From Phoronis australis (lineage: Eukaryota; Phoronida; Phoronidae), in contig NMRA01000081.1 of assembly GCA_002633005.1 (NCBI GenBank), positions 794,008-858,007 on the forward strand: a DNA stretch of 64,000 bases, read 5' to 3'. Positions 11,705-23,700 of the stretch are shown piece after piece. Position 1 is the first letter of the stretch, and the number at the start of each line of letters is the position of its first letter. Both the position numbers and the translations under genes were made by a program. The notes below the pieces were generated by a model that saw nothing but the letters and a program-made list of their open reading frames with translations, was not told the DNA's origin and searched no databases.

Positions 11705-13114
11705 TTAGTATATAAATGGAATGATTCTGTGAGGTACTCTCTTGTAGTAATCCCTCCAGAATTTTCCATACTTCTTTGAGCACTTGTCATCGTCTCGATA
11801 GGAGCGATGGACCAGCAAAATGAGCAGAAAAGTGAGGTAAGAATACGGGTAAAAGTTGACGAACATGGCCGGCACTGACCAGCAGAAGGCTAATGTTAAC
11901 TCGGGTACGTAATGGAAATGCCTGGACAGACCCCAAAAGCCAGAGACTAAGAGGAGGCTCTCTTTCATCTCGCCATTTTCAAGTTGATACTGGGCACGGA
12001 TGACTTGTGGTTTCTTCCCCCAAATCAAGCAATCACCGTTGGTCGCCCTGCATTCCTGTTTCTGCCAATCAGCCCAGTAGTTAACGGCGATGGCTGCCAT
12101 TCCCATTGTGAGAATGAATCCGGCAAGAGCTGGTCCCAGGACAACGGGATGAGAAGCCAGGTAAAAACTTACTGACGCATAGAGACAAGGTACATAACTG
12201 AGGCAACCCCAGCAGATATAGTAGCCAGCTCGGTCAAGCATGATATCGATGGTACACATGTAACCAGACTCCCACCAGAAGAACTTTGAAAAGTAAATCA
12301 TCTGCAGAGTAGTGGACACAAAGATGCTGTCCACGAAGCCATACATTTCATAGCTCTTTATGGTGTAAATGACACACAATATTGGCCATGCTGTCATACC
12401 AAATCTACAGTTGGTGAATACTTTGACATCCCAGCCCAGGATGTTGGGGTAGAGTTCTGTTCCCCAATAGTAATCAAACACCACATTACCAGTAGACCCA
12501 CTGTCACTGGTCGACGGCGCGTACAGTCCCTTGAGCTGGAGAATGACGCAAAAAATCATACTAAATGCATTCAATGTGGCCATAAAGTCACCAAATTTGT
12601 CATAGACCACGGACACTGAATAGCCATTTCTTGTCAGCACGTACTGTAATGTCGCTAGTGTCATCATGTTGATGAGGTAAATGGTGAATCCATTGTCCTT
12701 GTATTTAGGAACGTTTCCTTTCGGTGTAATGGGACCATGTACCATCTTGCCTGGCACAAGCCTCATCAGTACCAGCTGGAACACACTGTAGCCTGCAATC
12801 ACGGCGACAGCGAAGGGGGTCACGCGGACTGCCGACCACATGTACATGAAGCCACCGAGCAGACTTCTGTCCTTCCATACATCAAGCAGGCTGAGAAAAC
12901 TACCGTTGTGTTTGGCCACTGTGTACCACAAGACTAGAGTCACGTTGGGCATGACTGGGATCAGGAAGGCAGGTATCAAGAACTTGAAGATAGCGATGTT
13001 GGAGAAAGGGTTGTTGGGCAGTTCCTTAGAAGGCGATTCTTCCACTCGATGACCAGCGAAGTCATCTTGCGTGGGATCGCTGTCCTCCACTACCTGTTTC
13101 CTTGTTCTCACCAT
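11705..13114 (-). CDS. DHCR7: 7-dehydrocholesterol reductase (sterol C7 reductase)
   Basis: This 469-residue ER membrane enzyme of the ERG4/ERG24 family is predicted to reduce the C7-C8 double bond of 7-dehydrosterols with NADPH, the last or next-to-last step of sterol synthesis. The protein has many hydrophobic spans. It carries YYWGTELYPN, VFTNCRFGMTAW, KFFWWESGY, DRAGYYICWGCL, CLIWGKKP, LLLVSGFWGLSRHFHYVPE and the family C-terminal signature HRSYRDDDKCSKKYG, ending RIIPFIY. ELYP instead of ELNP favours DHCR7 over C14 reductase or LBR, and there is no LBR Tudor or basic N-terminal domain. I chose ATG 13112-13114 (MVRTRKQ). The 31 in-frame codons upstream cross a TTATTTTCAG acceptor at 13120-13121, so a non-coding 5' exon and a 5' UTR intron are likely. 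The whole CDS is one exon, unlike its neighbours. A residue pattern close to plant DWF5 is my impression from memory. Asn replaces the usual Arg after ELYP. Confidence 0.9.
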   Translation of the reverse strand: MVRTRKQVVEDSDPTQDDFAGHRVEESPSKELPNNPFSNIAIFKFLIPAFLIPVMPNVTLVLWYTVAKHNGSFLSLLDVWKDRSLLGGFMYMWSAVRVTPFAVAVIAGYSVFQLVLMRLVPGKMVHGPITPKGNVPKYKDNGFTIYLINMMTLATLQYVLTRNGYSVSVVYDKFGDFMATLNAFSMIFCVILQLKGLYAPSTSDSGSTGNVVFDYYWGTELYPNILGWDVKVFTNCRFGMTAWPILCVIYTIKSYEMYGFVDSIFVSTTLQMIYFSKFFWWESGYMCTIDIMLDRAGYYICWGCLSYVPCLYASVSFYLASHPVVLGPALAGFILTMGMAAIAVNYWADWQKQECRATNGDCLIWGKKPQVIRAQYQLENGEMKESLLLVSGFWGLSRHFHYVPELTLAFCWSVPAMFVNFYPYSYLTFLLILLVHRSYRDDDKCSKKYGKFWRDYYKRVPHRIIPFIY

Positions 13115-14079
13115 GATTACTGAAAATAAAGCAGCAAACATACATTGTATGAACAGTTCATGAATGAAACAAATATGCTCACCATTCAACATGCTATCCA
13201 TCTCCATATAAATGCCTAACTTTCGAAGCAGTCCTTCAAGTGACTAACCAATAAATTCATGCTTTAAAATTACCGTTAGAACTCAGAAAAGAAATCGGCA
13301 TCGCACTACATAACTATGCTTCCCATGGACATGACACAAACATTATATTTGATTGAAAAAACATTGTTTTCATGACAAGTTGCTTGCAAATTGCAATGGC
13401 AGAGAATACAATTCAGTATTATGAGACTGCCCCTGAGTTTCTGGCACTCATTCAGGGTAAAACCTCACTTAATTTTTATAACCTTCAAACACCACTAAGC
13501 GCCACACTGGTGCCTAACGGAGATTTCATGCTACATAATTTATGTTCCTGGTTCTGCTGTGCTCAGAACACTCGCCTACTTATAATCAGGAAATAACAGT
13601 CATGATCACTCATTATGAACCTTGGTCTGTTAATGACAGACCTTCAGATGGGAAGACTGTAAAAACCATCATTTTTGGAAATATTGGACTGGGCGAGTAG
13701 TGTAGCTACTTGAAGTCATGACACACTCAGAAGCTCAAAGATTTTAAGTTTTCAAAAACATTCCTTCACATGCATATTGTTTCCAATTATATTTTGTTCT
13801 TTCGAGAAACTTGTTTTCCAAAATCACAAATCAACATTATCACTATAACTGTGTAATAATAACTGTTTCAATTGGGTGAGAATGGGTGAGAGAGGGAATC
13901 CCCTCAGGACGAAAACCAGTGGAAATGTCAGGTACAATATTATGCATCTGACTTAGCATTGTTGCCAAGATGATTAAGACAGATGAGGATTAGGCATTAT
14001 TTAGAATCAGCAGATTCACAGCATCAATGAAAATAACACACAGCTGGAAAATTGGCAGCAGAAGGTCTTAAGAGATTTT

Positions 14080-14275
14080 TAAGAGATACACAGTGTCAAT
14101 AAGAACAATGTGTGCGTAAAAACAACAAAACAAAAATCATGACAAAGCAACTTGGAGAAATTTCATTTCAGAGTAATAAACAAAAATATGACGAAGCAAA
14201 ACTTTTGAGAAATTTCATATTGCCAAATAATAAGCAAGTAAACAAACTCACTTGGCAAATTTCATTTACCAAGTA
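14080..14275 (+). repeat. Interspersed repeat related to 22530-23270
   Basis: 'gagatacacagtgt', 'aaaacaacaaaacaaaaatc', 'acaaagcaacttgg' and 'aatttcattt' recur in the same order at about 23125-23270; a weaker copy is at about 22550-22640. Within 14080-14275 the 'acgaagcaa...aatttcat' part is itself repeated about three times. The family is unknown and non-coding. Confidence 0.5.
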
Positions 14276-16771
14276 AAATCCCAATTATGGGAGGCTAGGC
14301 TCGTGCTAACCGCTCGCCATTGGTGAATTCTGAGCAGCACTAGCGATGACAGAGCTAAGTGTGTTCGCCAACTTGGTGAATGCTTTTGCAACGTGACTAT
14401 GAAAATTAATTTTGGGAAACCTACTCGAGTGTCGAATCACATTCTGCTCGAATCAAGCTGCACCACAAACGACATTATTACTTCGATTCCGAGTCCTAAA
14501 AATATCAAGCGCATGTTCCATTTCGTGTGCGTCACGGTCACCCCCCCTTGAAATCACTCCTTTACCACAACGAAATGTTCAACTGTGTAGAGGATCAGAG
14601 GTCTAGGTAACGGGGATTTCTCTCTTTATAGCGAAATCTCATGTAGGTGCTGCCGCTTGTCATCTGCAAGTGACAATCTCAACAACGACTAGAAGACTAT
14701 TTCGGCGATAAACGCGACCGAGTCTCTCAATAACTTTTTACACTGCCGACGTGGCGAGAGCCGGTCCGATAGCATTAATTACCTATGAGATAAAACCACA
14801 CTGGGTTGAGCTGTCTCAAACATGCAATTTGAACTCAAGGTGTAAAATCATCATTTTCAAATTACGTGAATCTCTCCCAATTCATTACTAACTTTAGCAG
14901 TTTTCAGCACATAATTTGTCGTGTCACATCTATTGTTTGAGACTTGACATTGACAGGTTTTCTTTTTGGGTACATCGCCAGGAAGAACGAGAGTGTTATC
15001 TATTTTTCAATCGAAATACGTCATGTCATACCTAGTAAAAATGATAAATGTCGAGAGTGTAAGTAGTCATTGAGTGACTGGGATGTGTTTGAATTTTGGC
15101 AGCGGCCAAAAGAAAGCAAGGTATAAAGTAAAGTCAGTTCGTTACTTAATGAGTTTGATTACCTACTCTGTACAATTTAGCTTTATTTTGCTAGCCACAA
15201 GTTATGTTTAATGTTTTTTGTTGACGAAAGATAAGTACAGAAAAGAATTCTGAATTAGCCAAGTACTTATATGAATTAGAAAGTTTTAAAGAAATCAACA
15301 GCCTCCAAAGGATGTCCTTCTATACTCCACTGATACACATAACATGACTTTGGTTAGTTTAGTCAGTGCGAGGCTTTTGCTAAAACGGTACTGTACTTGT
15401 ATGGCATCCACACGATATATTGCCTACCCCACTACTTGTTGGATATAGCAGTCCCAGATTTACATAACCAGTTTCCTCCACTGAATAACACGTCGTTATC
15501 CAATCACCAGGTTCTCAATCAGGGACCTCTACAGCCAACCAGTGCTGCCTACCCTACCTAGACACGTAGGCCTAACCGGTCTGTAAATAATCCTACCCGG
15601 CGATGTACAAAAATAAAGTCGAGTACTGCCCCCAAGATAGGGCTAATATACTGTGTGACATAACTTCTGTCCATCTTTTCGTTCAAGAGGAGAGGCCTAA
15701 CGCAATGGTCCTAAAAATTGTTCAGCTGATAACTGACAACTAGCTTTCAGTTTTCACATTCACAAATGGTTGTATGCCTACGTCTAATCGGAACAACTGA
15801 CGCGTTCATAATGACAATGTAATTTGTATAATAGAAGGTGAACGACCATGACGGGGCACCCAGTCCGAGTCGGGAAGACTAGCACGACTTCACTTAGGTC
15901 TATAAGATTTCAGACAATTTGGTCAGTGACCGAATCCTCACAGACCACAGACACCGGCGCAGGAAGCACAGCCCAGCACGTGGATCCCCCGGGGTGGACG
16001 TCAAAACAAGCAGTTGATCAATGAGAAACAAGACCCACCACTAATGATGAATATTAATGAGCGTTTCTGTCAAAATCCAAATTAACTTACCTTTCGTAAA
16101 ACCGTCAAAATCAGCTGGCGGAAAGCGAAGCAATGCACTTTCTGCATATTGGAAAAGTCCATTTACAAACAAAAGGGGTACAAGCACTACAGTTATGAAA
16201 GTATCACGTTTTACCCAAAAAGCGTGATGCAAAACGAAATATAACGTAAGTTTTAGTACCTTACTAACACTCTTTGGCAAGTAGGTGGAATATATCAACT
16301 CGTTAAGGAAAAATTTATGAACTTGGCAAACTATTTTTACCTATCACAGAATGGACTAGAGGATATCGTACGATGCGACGGCAGTCATTGCATGCAGCAC
16401 TAGAATACCATAACGCGCCATCAGTGTGACCTAATAACAAAGATACTAAAGTTCCTTTGTATCTTTGCTAATATCAGAGGCCGTGGTACGCGCCTTTGCA
16501 TATTTACGAGCACAAACAACACAAAACGCAAAATCCATTGTTGAACACATAGGCTACAATGAATCCGTGTCTGGCAGCATAGATTATAGACAAGTCTATG
16601 CTGGCAGTAATATGACGCGATTTGGACCCACGTCACACTTAAAAAATTGCAGGACTAAGATTTTTAAGTTAACGATTCAGGTAAACTACGGGGGCAATTT
16701 AGCACTTAAATTGTTTAACATAATTACTTGTTTGAATTAGTTCGTTTGACAACTGAACGGTTGCACTTGTC

Positions 16772-16829
16772 GCAGACCAAGTAGGCCACCCGACCAAGTT
16801 AACTTGGTCGGGTGGCCTACTTGGTCTGC
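16772..16829. repeat. Perfect 58-bp palindrome with no spacer
   Basis: Bases 16772-16800 (starting GCAGACCAAGTAGGCC) are the exact reverse complement of 16801-16829. The centre is GTT|AAC. Pairing fails immediately outside (C at 16771, A at 16830). No target-site duplication is evident. Confidence 0.97.
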
Positions 16830-19604
16830 AACACACTCGATCATGGTATATTGGAAAGTTGAGAGGGGTTACGTAACAATTGACTGGTCAACGATGGGAA
16901 GCCGGGCTAAGGATTTTCCAAGTGCTAACAACAACGCTACGTAAATCTGACCAAATAAAAATAATTGTTAATTTAATTTTGGCATACTAACTACTTGGTC
17001 CAAAACGACTTGAAATGCCGACTGGATGCCACCGCTCTCATTCAGCCATGGGATTTAAACATAGCCTGCGGTGTTAGGCTTCATTTGTCCATTCTGGGAA
17101 GTTCGACGACGCCTCAGATGACAAATTATTAATTTTGAATATTTCTACGGTCCTTTAAGAACCAAAAATGAATAAATGTGACACCTTGCTCACTTAGCTA
17201 GGCAGCTAGATCTAGGAACCAATTCCTAGGCTAGATGTATGAGGACTATTGTATCACCTAAGTTAGCCTAGGGTGCAATTGATGATGTAAAACGATCCCT
17301 AAAGAGCCCGCCGTCAGGGTTCATTGTTTGATAATGAAAATTGGTCGACTTTTTTGAAGAGAGCTTTACCCGAACACGGCCCCAGGCCTATATGGATAAT
17401 AGCACAGAGCTTCTAATAATGACTGTAGAAACTGATTCAAGTGTCTCCGATCAGCCAAAACACAGTGAGCGCGAGACCAGGTGTTAAAACGGTAATTAAC
17501 CCGCCCTTCATCACAATTAACACAAACTTACACTACTTCCCGTTGTGAAATTGGTTCACTACCTCAGGGATTCGAAAAAAACTTGGCAAAATTGTTTCTG
17601 CAAAAGATTTTCCTTAAACGCGGAAGGGAGGCGTGGACCTTTCTTAAAGTTAAAAATCTGTGCCCAGATAACGAAAATTTCGAGACTTGAGGAAATGATA
17701 AGGCAATTGTAAAAAGATTTAGAAACACATCACAATTTTATTTCCCTTAAAAGAATACCAAATCTGGTTGCGGCCTATTGTTATGTAAAACCAAACCAAC
17801 CTGCAGAAAACTCGAAAGACGCCACATTGTGTGAGCCTTCACTTTTATATTTCACAAGTGTTCATGCAAGAGAGGACTGAAAAAAATCTTAACATTCTGG
17901 CTGGCCATTTTTCACTCTAGGTGTCCTCCCTGGCAACACCAACAATCTAGGCATTGACCCTAGAAAAAATGTCCAAATTTGGACTAACTTCGTAATTAGT
18001 TATCCGATTCAAATAAAACTTTCAGTTAATTTAATCTCGAAAACCCTGTAAAAATGTTTTTGAAATGTTCAATTTATCCACCACCGAGGCATAGCAAAGA
18101 ACTTGATTCCTAAGATGTCTATAACTAAAATCAAAAGTTGCATTAAACAAAAACAAAACAATTTAGAAAACTGCAAAATTACATAGTTTACATTTCACCT
18201 TAATCAAATTATTTTGTTGGTGTCATTGTTTGCTATGAATGTAGACTTCTTTTTTATTTTAATATAAAGAAAATACCTGACCCACATAACAGCAGATTGG
18301 CTTTCTAGTTCCAGATAATGTGTACTTTTAATACCTAAAAATCTATAGGTTACTGGATATTTGGTTAGAAGCACCTGGGACTTGCCCACAAGGTCCCAGT
18401 GTAACCTTAACCATACTTGCTGACTTGTGTCTGAAGCTGGGCTGTAGTCTGCAGTTGGTTCCAACAACCTTTGTGGTATTGTATGGAAAAACACGATTAT
18501 TGGGCAATTAGTGGTTAGCTGATGTGATATTTTAGATTCTAGGGAGTCAATACCAATCCACCTGGCAGTGATGTTACATAGAATAAGGGACCAAAACTGA
18601 AAGGTTTTGTATTTTCAAAGTGATTTCAGCCTATTTTACATTTCATGCCATATACATGTGATCAAACATAGCTACAAATATAAAAACATGAAAACCCAAT
18701 GGATTATACTAAAAACATTTTGTTGCTACGCTTATGAAAAGATGACATCGGAAATATCACGACGAAGTGCTGTGTTCCCCCCCCCCACCCCAGTTACAAA
18801 CAACTGTTGTAAACTCGATTGTGTGATCTGGTGTTACATCTGGGTCATAATAAATTTGAATTCACTGGTGAATGTAATTAAACAAAATATCAAAACTTCA
18901 CTTGTAGATTGAGATGTATTTTGTTGTGGTAGAAAAGTAGGATATAGTGAAAGAAAGAATCCTTAAGGGGAAATATAATTGGACTTTGTGAAGAAATGGA
19001 GGGTATTTTCGAAAAAATATTCTAATATCCATTCTTTTTCTTTAACAACTCCAGTTGTTCGCCCAATTATAGTACGCAGATGCAACTCCTTTGCTACACT
19101 CAGTAATGACTTAAAGCCTACCTTCAACTGTAACACACACAAATTTTGTTCCTACAGTATGATAAGACTATCGCTCTGAGGCCACTAGTACCATAAATTG
19201 CCAAATTTAACGAACTGTTAGTCGTATTAGCTAGCTTTTGTCTACGTCACCGCGAGAATCACCTTTTAATTCAAACAACTGTGAATATCACCCACATGCA
19301 ATGGTGGTCTATTCAAACCCCTATTCAATACAACCTTTTGTTGTTTGTGCTGGGATCTCACCGTGATGCAACATGGCACGAAAAGGCAGCTTCACTTATC
19401 ATTTGACGGGCTTACACTTGCGTGATTGAACTTGAGTTTTCTTATTTTACTAAAGCTTTTCTAGGACTGTCTGGTTAGCCTAATACATTTAAAGTAACAA
19501 AATTCCATTGAAGTTAGGCTTTAAGAATAACCACTAGTTATAATACAATCTCAGCTGGACCATGTCCTCTGAACCTCTAAAACTATAAAAATACAAATTT
19601 TCTA

Positions 19605-20172
19605 AGGGTTGTTCCAGCAAAATCTGTGTGGGAGGGGGGAAGGCAACTGAAATAAAAATTTATGGGTGGTTGCGTTTGATTCAAATTCAAAATGGCTGGT
19701 GGTCGTAATTCAAAAAAATAAAAATTTACAGGTCGTTGTTGTTTCATTGGGCCATAAATGTTTGATGGTGGGTAATTTTAGTAAATTTTATAAACCATCC
19801 ACACAGAATCAAAAACTGAAAAAAATGCAACTTGCAAAAAGCTCTGACTTTTTCACTCCCTCCGATCTCCTCATCGGCATGCCCATAACACCATTTAACC
19901 ACAGGTGCTCGAATTTCTCGATGGCTAATAACCATATATAAAAAAACATATGTTTTCTTAGTAATGAATGACATTAGTGGTGATGGAGGAACAGATAAAC
20001 TCAAGCGCCTGTGCAGTCAACCACAAGAACAAAAAAAATTACGGGTGGTTGCATATCAAAATTATAAAAAATTACGGGTGGTAGGCTGAAGAAATAAATG
20101 AAAAATATGGGTGGTGGGTGCGAAAAAAAGGTGCCTTCCCCCCCTCCCATACAGATTTTACTGGAACAGCCC
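19605..20172. mobile_element. Non-autonomous TIR DNA transposon with TA target duplication
   Basis: Terminal inverted repeats of about 41 bp lie at 19605-19645 (AGGGTTGTTCCAGCAAAATC...) and 20132-20172 (...GATTTTACTGGAACAGCCC). They are flanked by TA at 19603-19604 and 20173-20174. The interior has direct sub-repeats of the type 'aaatttaygggtggttg' near both ends and no transposase. The unoccupied form of the target exists at 20462-20478 (attttctaaacaag), because the flanking segment is duplicated there. This supports both the boundaries and the TA duplication. A TA target fits Tc1/mariner-type mobilisation, but the superfamily is not proven. Confidence 0.85.
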
Positions 20173-20173
20173 T

Positions 20174-20610
20174 AAACAAGTTACCCGCGCTCCTTTGAAG
20201 AAGTTACATTAGAGTAAACCAGTTTATTTAACTAGTCATGAAGGTCCATCATGAGGAGGCAGTGTTAAGTTATGTCTACACTCAGCATGTGTAGTCCTTA
20301 CATACTCCACAGTTTACGTTGACGCTTCACTCGGACCGGAGTTAAGTCAGTGTGAAAGGGCCTTAGCACCTTAATGAACAACCTCGACTCATCAGTCAAA
20401 TATCGAAAAACTATGCTTTGTCATCAATTGAAAATATATATTTTCTGAAAGGAGAAAGAATACAATTTTCTAAACAAGTTACCCTTGTTCCTTTGAAGAA
20501 GTTACATTACAGTAAACCAGTTTATTTAACTAGTCATGAAGGTCCATCATGAGGAGGCAGAGTTAACTTATGTCTACACTCAGCATGTGTAGTCTTTACA
20601 TTCTCCACAA
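20174..20610. repeat. Direct duplication of the PPIE 3' UTR tail with poly(A) signal
   Basis: Bases 20174-20312 and 20472-20610 are near-identical direct copies with an offset of 298 bp. Both contain TTTATT (20223-20228 and 20521-20526), which reads AATAAA on the PPIE strand. The inner signal is about 260 nt beyond the PPIE stop. The outer copy has the TIR transposon next to it. Each copy could supply a cleavage and polyadenylation signal. Confidence 0.75.
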
Positions 20611-20786
20611 GGGGGTTCTATGATGGTGGGCACTGAAGCTGCAGCACCGATGTCACGTGTTCACACTCTCTCTACAGATCCCTTCGGTGCCGTGCAGTTA
20701 AACTTGCGTCACTGCTACTAGTCTTCATATACACTGTATGATTTTCTGGGATTCCAGGCGGCAAAACTTTCACCAATGTCTGAAAT

Positions 20787-23700
20787 CTACACATACTCTC
20801 CACAATTTTCTATGACCACTTTTTGCGTGGGTTTGCCACCTTTAGTTCCCACAGCCTGCAAATGAAGCAAAAATGCAGAAATAAACTATACCGGTAAATG
20901 TTCAAAAGGTCAATATAATACACAACACAGAGCAAGAATCAAGAAGCAAAACATTCTGTGAAGCCACACTTAGCAAAATTGGCTGATAATGACCGGTTAG
21001 GGCATAACAACCAAAAAGACAGGAACGTCACGTGGCCCATATTGATAGAATTATTGATGGAATATCTCGACGTTTTAAACTGTAACTGTGTTATAAAGTG
21101 GTTGCATTTCGTACATTCTGATTGGATTTGGGTGTGATGAGACAATGATTGGCAGTACCTCTGAAAATGATAATGATGATGACGAAAATGATTTAGACAC
21201 ATAGCCTTGGGAAGTAGATGGTAGCTCGACTAAAATGAAGTGAAAAATGGAGTTACTAAATAGCAGTCATCAGGAAATAATCCAATGACATAAAGTTGTG
21301 GCAAGAAACAAATGACACAATACAGATAGCACGTAATGAGATCTGTTCATATTCCTTGATTAGTTTCAAAGTTTCAGGGAATTTCAGTCATTTTATTTGC
21401 CAAAATCAGGTCTAGAAATGTTAAATTTATGTGAAGCTACAACAAAACATCTCTGATTTGTCTCCTTCACCTCAGTATATGTAACAATCATTACTACACC
21501 ATTGTAATTTTAAACTGAACAGCAGTCAATAAGTCTACACAATAATTGCTTTCAGCCATGCCAGATTTGTTCAATTTCAGTGTATGATGGTATCAGGCAA
21601 TCAGCTGATCATTTGTGCCTCAGGAACTGGTGACTATGTTAACACCGGTCATCTGATTTTTATCATTAATCAAACATTTACTTCATCTTACTGTAATCAC
21701 CATATTATTCAAGCTAAATAATCAGTGACCTCGACATAGCATTTCTCTACAATACATCACATTTTGAAAACTAAATAAAGACTGTGATGACTCTTGATGG
21801 TCACTTGTTGTACATTGTCTACAAGTTGGTGAATGAAGAGCCATGTGCAGCTCAAAGTAAACCCTGCCCCTGTCTCCCCTTAAGTACCCTCTAGATACCA
21901 TGCGCTTACCTCCATTTTCCTCACAATGTCCATACCGTCCACCACTTGACCAAAGACCACGTGTTTATTATCCAACCTGGCCAAATAGATATAAAACTGT
22001 CACCCTCATAGAACACTACACGAAATACTTTTTTTGTATCCGAACAACGGGCAAAATTTTAGTTACATGCTGTCTTCAACAAAAAATCGCAAATGTTTTG
22101 ATTCAAAATCATAAAGGCTCCGCAATTTGTCATTATCAACAAACTGAGTACTGCAACAATAAACTCTTTGTAGACACGGAAAGAATAAATCAATGTATGA
22201 TACAAACAAAATGAATACACTCTAAGGAGCGAAATCATCAAGTGAAGAACTCGGAACTGAGGAGACAATGAAACAAGAACACACAACAAATAAAGCGGTG
22301 ATGCCCATGACACAAATGACAACCAACACATGGCCGATAATGCTGGCCTTAACAACAACGATGTTTTCATAACCAACTCAATTACACTGAGTCGCTAATG
22401 CGACTACAAAGAGACAAGACTGCCAATGACAATGAGGTTGAGGGAAGAATCTCTCAAAGGCCACAAAGCTAGAATTCGGCGAAAATTCGACAAATGGCCA
22501 CCACAGCACCATCTTTGGTGTAAGTTTGACCAAAACAATAAGCCTCAAATTTTTAATGAGTTACATGCTGTGTGTTAACTTCAAGTCGATCAGACCAAAA
22601 ATGCAACCTGTAGCAGACGTATGACAGATCACCAAAAGAGCAGAGTGAAATCAGTCAACGATAGAAGTCAGCAGATAACTAAATCTCAAATAACTCCGAG
22701 CAAGGTAAGTCGCAGCGACAAACAGATAACACTTGATAGGATCTGTCTATATAACAAATTTCACAAAGTTCCGTCAAGGGACACTGGAGATACGGCATGA
22801 GTAATCAGTCACTGAAAGCATATTCACCAGAAAATCTTGAAAACTCAAGCTGTAAATGGACTGCATACGCAGATAGTGCTTGGCAAGATCTATCTACATA
22901 CCAAATTTTCGAAAGTCAAAGGACTGGATGTCAGGCACATGGACTCAATCAATAGAAAAAAACCATCAAAAATGTGAATGGTTTAGTCATGGTGAGAAAC
23001 TGATGGCTCACTCCAGATGGCCCTCGACCACATCTACCTGTTTACCAAATTTCATCAGATAACTTAAAAACCACGAAAATATGAAAAATATCTGTCACAG
23101 CACCATCTTTATTGTGATTTCGCTTTTAACGAGATACACAGTGTGTTAATTTCGTGAAGACCTGATAAAAATGTGACCTGTTGCGTGTATACAAACAAAC
23201 AAAAAACAAAAAATCACAACAAAGCAACATACTTGGCAACATTTCATTTCACTACGTAATAATTATGAGTAAACACTAACAAGAAAGGGACATTATCTCA
23301 TTCCTTTGAGGGACATATCATTGAGAGGAGTGACATATCATTGAGAGGAGTGACATATCATTGAGAGGAGTGACATATCATTGAGAGGAGTGACATATCA
23401 TTGAGAGGAGTGACATGTCATTGAGAGGAGTGACATGTCATTGAGAGGAGTGACATGTCATTGAGAGGAGTGACATGTCATTGAGAGGAGTGACATGTCA
23501 TTGAGAGGAGTGACATGTCATTGAGAGGAGTGACATGTCCTTGAGAGGAGTGACATGTCATTGAGAGGAGTGACATGTCATTGAGAGGAGTGACATGTCA
23601 TTGAGAAGAGTGGCTTTCTCAGATCAACCTCAATGTAAAATCGTCTCTACTGTCCACACATTCACACTCCAACATTCTACTGGCAGAGTTAAAACCCACT

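Larger units (their letters stand above)
13115..20786. other. Intergenic region between DHCR7 and PPIE (both minus strand)
   Basis: It contains the DHCR7 5' UTR intron and promoter (from 13121 upward; the first exon was not located with confidence) and the PPIE 3' UTR (below 20787). Between them I recognise no gene. Distinct items are listed separately: a repeat at 14080-14275, the palindrome at 16772-16829, the TIR element at 19605-20172 and the duplicated PPIE tail at 20174-20610. Bases 15480-15610 share short blocks (ggtctgtaaataatcc; tcagggacc...ccagtg) with 31660-31975, suggesting another interspersed family. Confidence 0.5.

Noticed and set aside
16041-16298. Minus-strand open frame ending in a good donor (ACGAAAG|GTAAGT at 16090), possible first exon of DHCR7
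   Set aside because: The translation resembles nothing, and the only support is the donor and its position about 3 kb upstream. It could be a 5' UTR exon, but that is not demonstrable from sequence.
18204-18494. Minus-strand frame of 96 codons
   Set aside because: Low-complexity lysine and asparagine tail, no family resemblance.
23311-23610. CRISPR-like regular array
   Set aside because: There are no spacers; it is a head-to-tail minisatellite in an animal intron.
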